Assembly (NCBI RefSeq): GCF_014529535.1
Contig: NC_050735.1
Span: forward strand, 12,969,739 to 13,033,738
Origin: Bradysia coprophila
Lineage: Eukaryota; Arthropoda; Insecta; Diptera; Sciaridae
Direction: 5' to 3'
Length of the DNA: 64,000 bases
Shown piece after piece: positions 59,296 to 64,000 of this stretch (positions within the stretch are counted from its first letter, which is position 1; every line of letters begins with the position of its first letter). The position numbers were made by a program, and so were the translations under genes. Below the pieces are notes generated by a model. It did no database searches. It was not told where the DNA came from and saw only the letters and a program-made list of their open reading frames with translations.

Positions 59296-62200
59296 ATGTC
59301 ACTTTTACGTATCGTAAGCAGTGAGGTGAGTGACTAGACAATATTACCATGATTATATTCTCGATTTAGCCACATCAAAGCATTATAAAAGAACTTTTGA
59401 GTATTAAAAATTCTCGAACAAATAACTCGAATCGAATAAATTAAACGGCGAGTTGGCAACAATATCTCGTGTTACCATTCAATTTTACCAACAAAACAGA
59501 TCTATAAATAGCCTGCGTCTTATCACTTCAGCTGGTTTAGATAATACGTTTTTGTGGTGGAATGAGGTGTTTCTGATGAGTATTGATGATATGGATGTAA
59601 TTTACCGGAATTATGTAATGTGTTTACACACACGCCATACTCACGAGTATCAGCCTGTATTGTGTGGTTCGTTGGAAAACTGCAAAATATAGTTTCCTGT
59701 TTTCAATTTCCTTTTTATCATAAAACGATGTCTCGACTGATATATCCACGTACACCACTACATACCACGCGAAACAGATTTATATTGCTCTTTATTTGTC
59801 GCATCGTCGTCATTTCAATCAACAATTCAAGTTTAACTACAATTTGTTGTAGAATAAACCTCCAAGGCTACATACAGCGCAAATGCTATTAATGAAATAA
59901 TTGCCAATTTATTGGAATCAAGAACATTTGCGAATATGTTCAGCGAGTCCGCACCTTACTATGGGAACACTTTAACTTTTGTATGAGAATGGCGCTCGAA
60001 AAACTCGAGTTCTGAATGGAAATAGGTCGACTGGATCTGACTTGAACCTCAAATGACTTATCTGATTCAGTTCCTCTCGAGATCAGATTTCTAGAAATAA
60101 GAACCTTTCATCACCTGACTGATTCTTGAAAAGCCTGCCAGGTTAGGTGACAGAAATTCGTGAGATTTCGATGAAATTTGCCAGGTAATCCTGCCCTGGT
60201 TTCAGTTGATTCCCATATTATTGACAGGATTCAGATCTATTTAGGTCAAATTCTGGTTCAGGTTCAATTCCACCTGACCTCATTCCTATCCCAATTAGAA
60301 AGAGTCGTTCAATATATCTTGCAGCTGACCTGCAACCGTCACAATCGTTTTGTAAAAAGACCTGAATGAAAATGCATTCATCAAATGCAATGCGAATTTT
60401 TTACAGCTTCGCCATGCCATCCAACGGAACTATTCCAGTTCAACGGCTCCCACAACGAAAATGTTCATCGATGGTAAATTCGTCGAATCCAAAGCCACAG
60501 AATGGATTGATCTTCATGATCCGGCCACAAACGATGTGATCACTCGCGTACCAAAATGCACACAAGGCGAAATGGAACAGGCCGTCGAGTCATCGAAAAA
60601 GGCTTACAAGGTGAGATTCACTCAATCGGATGGTTCGATACTGTTTGCAATCCAATTTCTAATTTCTTTTTCAGTCATGGAGTCAAACATCGATTCTGAC
60701 GCGCCAACAAGTAATGTTTAAGTTGCAACAAATTATTCGAGCCAATATGGGTGAACTGGCGAAGAGCATAACATCCGAACAGGGAAAAACGTTAATCGAT
60801 GCTGAAGGAGACGTACTGCGTGGACTACGTAAGTTCAATTAACGGAATTTTAGTCTCAATCCACCATCCGCATTAACACAGATCAATTAACAAATATGTA
60901 GAGGTCGTCGAGCATATGTGCAGCATAACAAGTCTGCAAATGGGAGAAGTTGTGCCAAACATCGCCAAAGACATGGACACATACTCACACACGCTGCCAT
61001 TAGGTATGTTAGTCATTCGAAATTTCTATCGGTCAATTCAAACGGTGGAAGTCTGTGACACATTTTCTTCCCTTTGACTCTTATAGGTGTAACTGCCGGA
61101 ATTACTCCATTCAATTTCCCAGCAATGATTCCGTTATGGATGTTCCCCGTTGCCATTACATGCGGCAACACCAGCATTATTAAGCCATCGGAACGGGATC
61201 CAGGTGCGACAATGATGTTAATGGAAATGTTGAATCAAGCTGGTTGTCCACCGGGTGTTGTGAATGTGAGTTTAATGGAAGAATTAATTTCGTATGGCTC
61301 CAGTTAAGATGCCAAATCATTTATGCATTTACTGTAAGCATCTTGTCGGTATCTCCATGTCGCTGGAGTATGAGAAAAAGAAAACAGTCGGCAGTTACAT
61401 AAAAACGGATTTGTTTTAAACGAAAATGTTCTCTTATCATCTCGTAATCCAATACCACATGTGTGCTTTGCGTAGATATTCGAAAAAAATATTTTATTTT
61501 TTATCAATTTGAGGGTCAAGTGTGATTAGACTTGCTATCGGGGAACGTATTAGAGTAAGCGCCCTGATGTTGAAAATTCGCTTGACCAAATCCGACGAGA
61601 TGTTGCTGGTCACATTCGATAATTAAAGCAAAAGAATGAAACTATAAGACTGCAACGAGTTATAAGGCTAGGCTTAAGGGTAGGGTCGTGCAAATTTGCA
61701 GTAGAAAAATATCTTGAAGCTTTGCTGTGCTACACTAAGAGAAAGAGAGATAGAGGCATTACTGACAGTTAAAATTCGTCAGAAAATTAGTTTCATTGTG
61801 GGGTTCCGTAAGCTACTAAAAAATATCTTTTTGGCTGCCCAATGCGCTGCGGAAGGCGACCAAAACATAGCGAAAAGGCTTCATTACATGAAGAATATTT
61901 TCGGTTTATTTTACGTGAATTCCTTTCACATGCTGCAGGCTGCTTCGTAATTCATTACTTCGGAAACACTCATGTGTTTTGAGCAGCTTGCACTTGTAAC
62001 AGTAACTGTTGCTTCAGTAACTGTTGCTTCAGTAACTGTTGCTTCAGTAACTGTTGCTTCAGTAACTGTTGCTTCAGTAACTGTTGCTTCAGTAACTGTT
62101 GCTTCAGTAACTGTTGCTTCAGTAACTGTTGCTTCAGTAACTGTTGCTTCAGTAACTGTTGCTTCAGTAACTGTTGCTTCGGTAACTGTAGCTTCTCTGA

Positions 62201-63256
62201 CTGTTGCTTCGGTAACTCTTGCTTCCGTAACTGTTGCTTCGGTCACTGCCTCCGGCTATATACAAATGATATTCATACAATTAGCGTCTACTTGGTGCTT
62301 GCGTACCCCAACTCTTGCCATGGAACAAAACTAATCCATTTTCTATTCAATTCTCCCAGGTCATTCATGGAGCACACGATTCCGTAAACTTCATCTGCGA
62401 TCATCCCGCCATCAAAGCGGTATCGTTTGTTGGCTCCGACACAGCAGGCAAATACATTTACGAAAGAGCCGGCCGAAATGGAAAACGAGTCCAAAGTAAC
62501 ATGGGAGCAAAGAATCATGGTGTTATAATGGCTGATGCGAACAAAGAACATACGCTCAATCAATTGGCTGGCGCTGCTTTTGGTGCGGCTGGCCAGAGAT
62601 GCATGGCATTGTCAACAGCAATTTTCGTTGGTGATGCTAAGAAATGGATTCCAGATCTCGTTGAACGAGCGCGCAAATTGAAGGTGAATGCTGGTCATGT
62701 GCCCGGCACAGATATTGGACCGGTTATCAGTCCACAATCGAAAGAGCGAATTTACAAATTGATTGAATCAGGAGTGAAACAAGGCGCAAAATTGGTGCTG
62801 GATGGTCGTGGCATTAAAGTGTCTGGATTTGAGAAAGGCAACTTCGTAGGTCCGACCATTCTCACCGATGTTCAACCCAGTATGGAATGTTACACAGAGG
62901 AAATTTTCGGCCCGGTGCTCGTATGCTTAACCGTGGACACATTCGATGAGGCCATTGAAATGATCAACAACAATCCGTATGGTAATGGAACGGCCATCTT
63001 CACAAACAATGGTGCCACAGCTAGAAAATTCGTCAATCAAATCGATGTGGGCCAAGTGGGCATCAACGTACCGATTCCAGTTCCATTGCCGATGTTCTCG
63101 TTTACTGGATCACGTGGCAGTTTCTTGGGCGACAATCATTTCTATGGCAAGCAGGGAATCAAATTTTATACACAAACCAAGACTGTTACGCAATTGTGGC
63201 GAGAGGGTGACGTTACACACTCCGATGCGGCTGTAGCTATGCCAACAATGAAGTAA
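59296..63256 (+). CDS. ALDH6A1: Methylmalonate-semialdehyde dehydrogenase [acylating], mitochondrial
   Basis: Six exons (59296-59325, 60407-60610, 60675-60828, 60902-61003, 61087-61265, 62360-63256) keep frame and give 521 residues; human has 535. The enzyme is the CoA-dependent aldehyde dehydrogenase of valine and pyrimidine breakdown. It converts methylmalonate and malonate semialdehydes to propionyl- and acetyl-CoA in the mitochondrial matrix. The N-terminus ([20 protein letters not shown]) is a basic, hydroxylated targeting peptide. Other landmarks are [42 protein letters not shown] for NAD binding, [14 protein letters not shown], and [16 protein letters not shown] with the nucleophile at about C304. 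EEIFGPVL and GSRGSFLGD follow. The last intron (1.1 kb) contains a 15-base tandem array. AATAAA at 63343-63348 is the likely polyadenylation signal. Exon 1 is only 30 bases coding; its donor could alternatively be at CGTATC|GTAAGC, but the chosen one keeps frame. Confidence 0.97.
59990..60320. repeat. AGGTCA/TGACCT-rich dispersed repeat in ALDH6A1 intron 1
   Basis: Words such as CTGACTTGAACCT, CCAGGTTAGGTGA, GGTTCAATTCCACCTGACCT resemble those at 4.96-5.17 and 40.20-40.31 kb (CAACCTGAAATCTGACCTCA). The copies are too diverged to define ends by eye. Likely an old repeat family. Confidence 0.4.
61994..62250. repeat. 15-bp tandem repeat (GTAACTGTTGCTTCA)n in the last ALDH6A1 intron
   Basis: About seventeen head-to-tail copies of a 15-base unit, twelve or so identical and the last few slightly changed. 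Because 15 is a multiple of three, frames stay open on both strands (VTVAS repeats on plus, TEATV repeats on minus). The array lies wholly within the intron 61266-62359, so these are not exons of ALDH6A1. Confidence 0.95.
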
Positions 63257-64000
63257 ATTCGATTTTTTTTGCTGGCTGCCTACATCTTCCATTTCGAACA
63301 CACACACAACGTGCATTTATTGATTTTTAAGTTTAAGAGAAAAATAAAATGAAGGGCCGCTAAGTCGTCCTTTTGTTGAAGTATGACTGGTTTTTCCCTC
63401 TTTGAGTAAATACTGAGTTTCTCATGTCATCCGAAAATTGAGCTTTCGTTTTTGATATATATGGATGACTGCCCGTTGGAAAATTAAAGTGTGACGCAAC
63501 TTCAAATACAAATACATAGTACCAACGCACTTCATGAATGTGTGGTACTCTGAATGGGGTACTGAAACTTGGCAGTGCGAAACCCAACTTTAAAACAATG
63601 TAAAAAAAACCATTGCATACACTCTATATCGCAAGTGTAGACTATGATCTCTTTTGCTTGAATCACGTTGATAGTAGACGTACTTCGACTTATCAGGTGT
63701 ATTAGCATCGTTCAAAAAGATTCGTCAGAAATGGCAGATGATGAGGTAAACTACAAAATGAGCATTGGAGCAAGTAATGTCTTTGAGAGGTGATTAATAA
63801 GGGGAGACGGCCTGTTTTTATTACTAGTTTCACCCACGAGAAACATCATTTCATTCATCCTGCTGTAAAGTAAAAGAACTCGTGCTAAACACCCTCCATT
63901 CAACAACAGCACATTATCTTATTGGCGAATAATGACCAAGACAATTTTTGTATTTTTGAAAACGGTGAGCTTGACAAAATTTTAAATAAAAAAGCTCTTG
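63257..64000. other. 3' flank of ALDH6A1
   Basis: After the ALDH6A1 3' untranslated region (to about 63.36 kb) there is a partial copy (about 63523-63577) of the MITE found upstream of RidA, recognised by CAACGCACTTCATGAA, GTGGTACTCTGAAT and GGGGTACTGAAACTTGGCAG. The remainder shows no recognisable gene. Confidence 0.6.

Noticed and set aside
61926-62334. Long frames on both strands with VTVAS and TEATV repeats
   Set aside because: They arise from the 15-base tandem array inside an ALDH6A1 intron; no splice logic or non-repeat coding sequence supports them.

Overview
The window looks like AT-rich nuclear DNA from an insect, most likely a dipteran. This is inferred from gene content: an extramacrochaetae-type Id protein, a Spn100A-like serpin with a long acidic insert, a divergent antennal-type ionotropic receptor, and a rasp-type Hedgehog acyltransferase. 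Introns are short to moderate with ordinary GT..AG borders. Species cannot be fixed from sequence alone; a lower dipteran such as a fungus gnat is a guess.

Eight genes can be read with confidence. From left to right: emc-like Id/HLH protein (minus, ~6.7-7.06 kb); exosome subunit Rrp4/EXOSC2 (minus, 9.8-10.9 kb, four exons, apparently complete); an NDRG/MESK2-family protein (minus, 16.9-18.4 kb, 5' end not found); RidA/UK114 deaminase (plus, 30.7-31.5 kb, three exons, complete); a serpin with a large charged insertion (minus, 41.9-43.9 kb, 5' exon not found); Hedgehog acyltransferase (plus, 48.7-51.3 kb, five exons, complete); an ionotropic receptor (minus, 51.8-53.7 kb, two exons, complete); and mitochondrial methylmalonate-semialdehyde dehydrogenase ALDH6A1 (plus, 59.3-63.3 kb, six exons, complete). 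I rebuilt splice joins by hand and checked that exon lengths keep frame. The genes have unrelated functions and show no cluster logic.

Most of the rest is repeat-derived. There are about twenty short palindromic, foldback or terminal-inverted-repeat elements (MITE-like), several present as two or more copies inside the window and two with clear 7-bp target duplications. There are also a 5'-truncated RTE-type non-LTR retrotransposon, a C-terminal fragment of an R2-like non-LTR element, a decayed THAP-domain ORF, a probable tRNA-derived SINE, and several tandem arrays (15-bp repeat in an ALDH6A1 intron, ~60-bp minisatellite at 58 kb, higher-order satellite at 21 kb). The 18.5-28 kb and 33-47 kb stretches are the densest.

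I see no CRISPR, operon or other prokaryote-type system. The most unusual items are the nested multi-hairpin element at 55.5 kb, the foldback element at 12.3-13.2 kb, the serpin insertion, and a recurring architecture of AT-rich outer arms around a short GC-rich central palindrome shared by several otherwise different palindromic elements.
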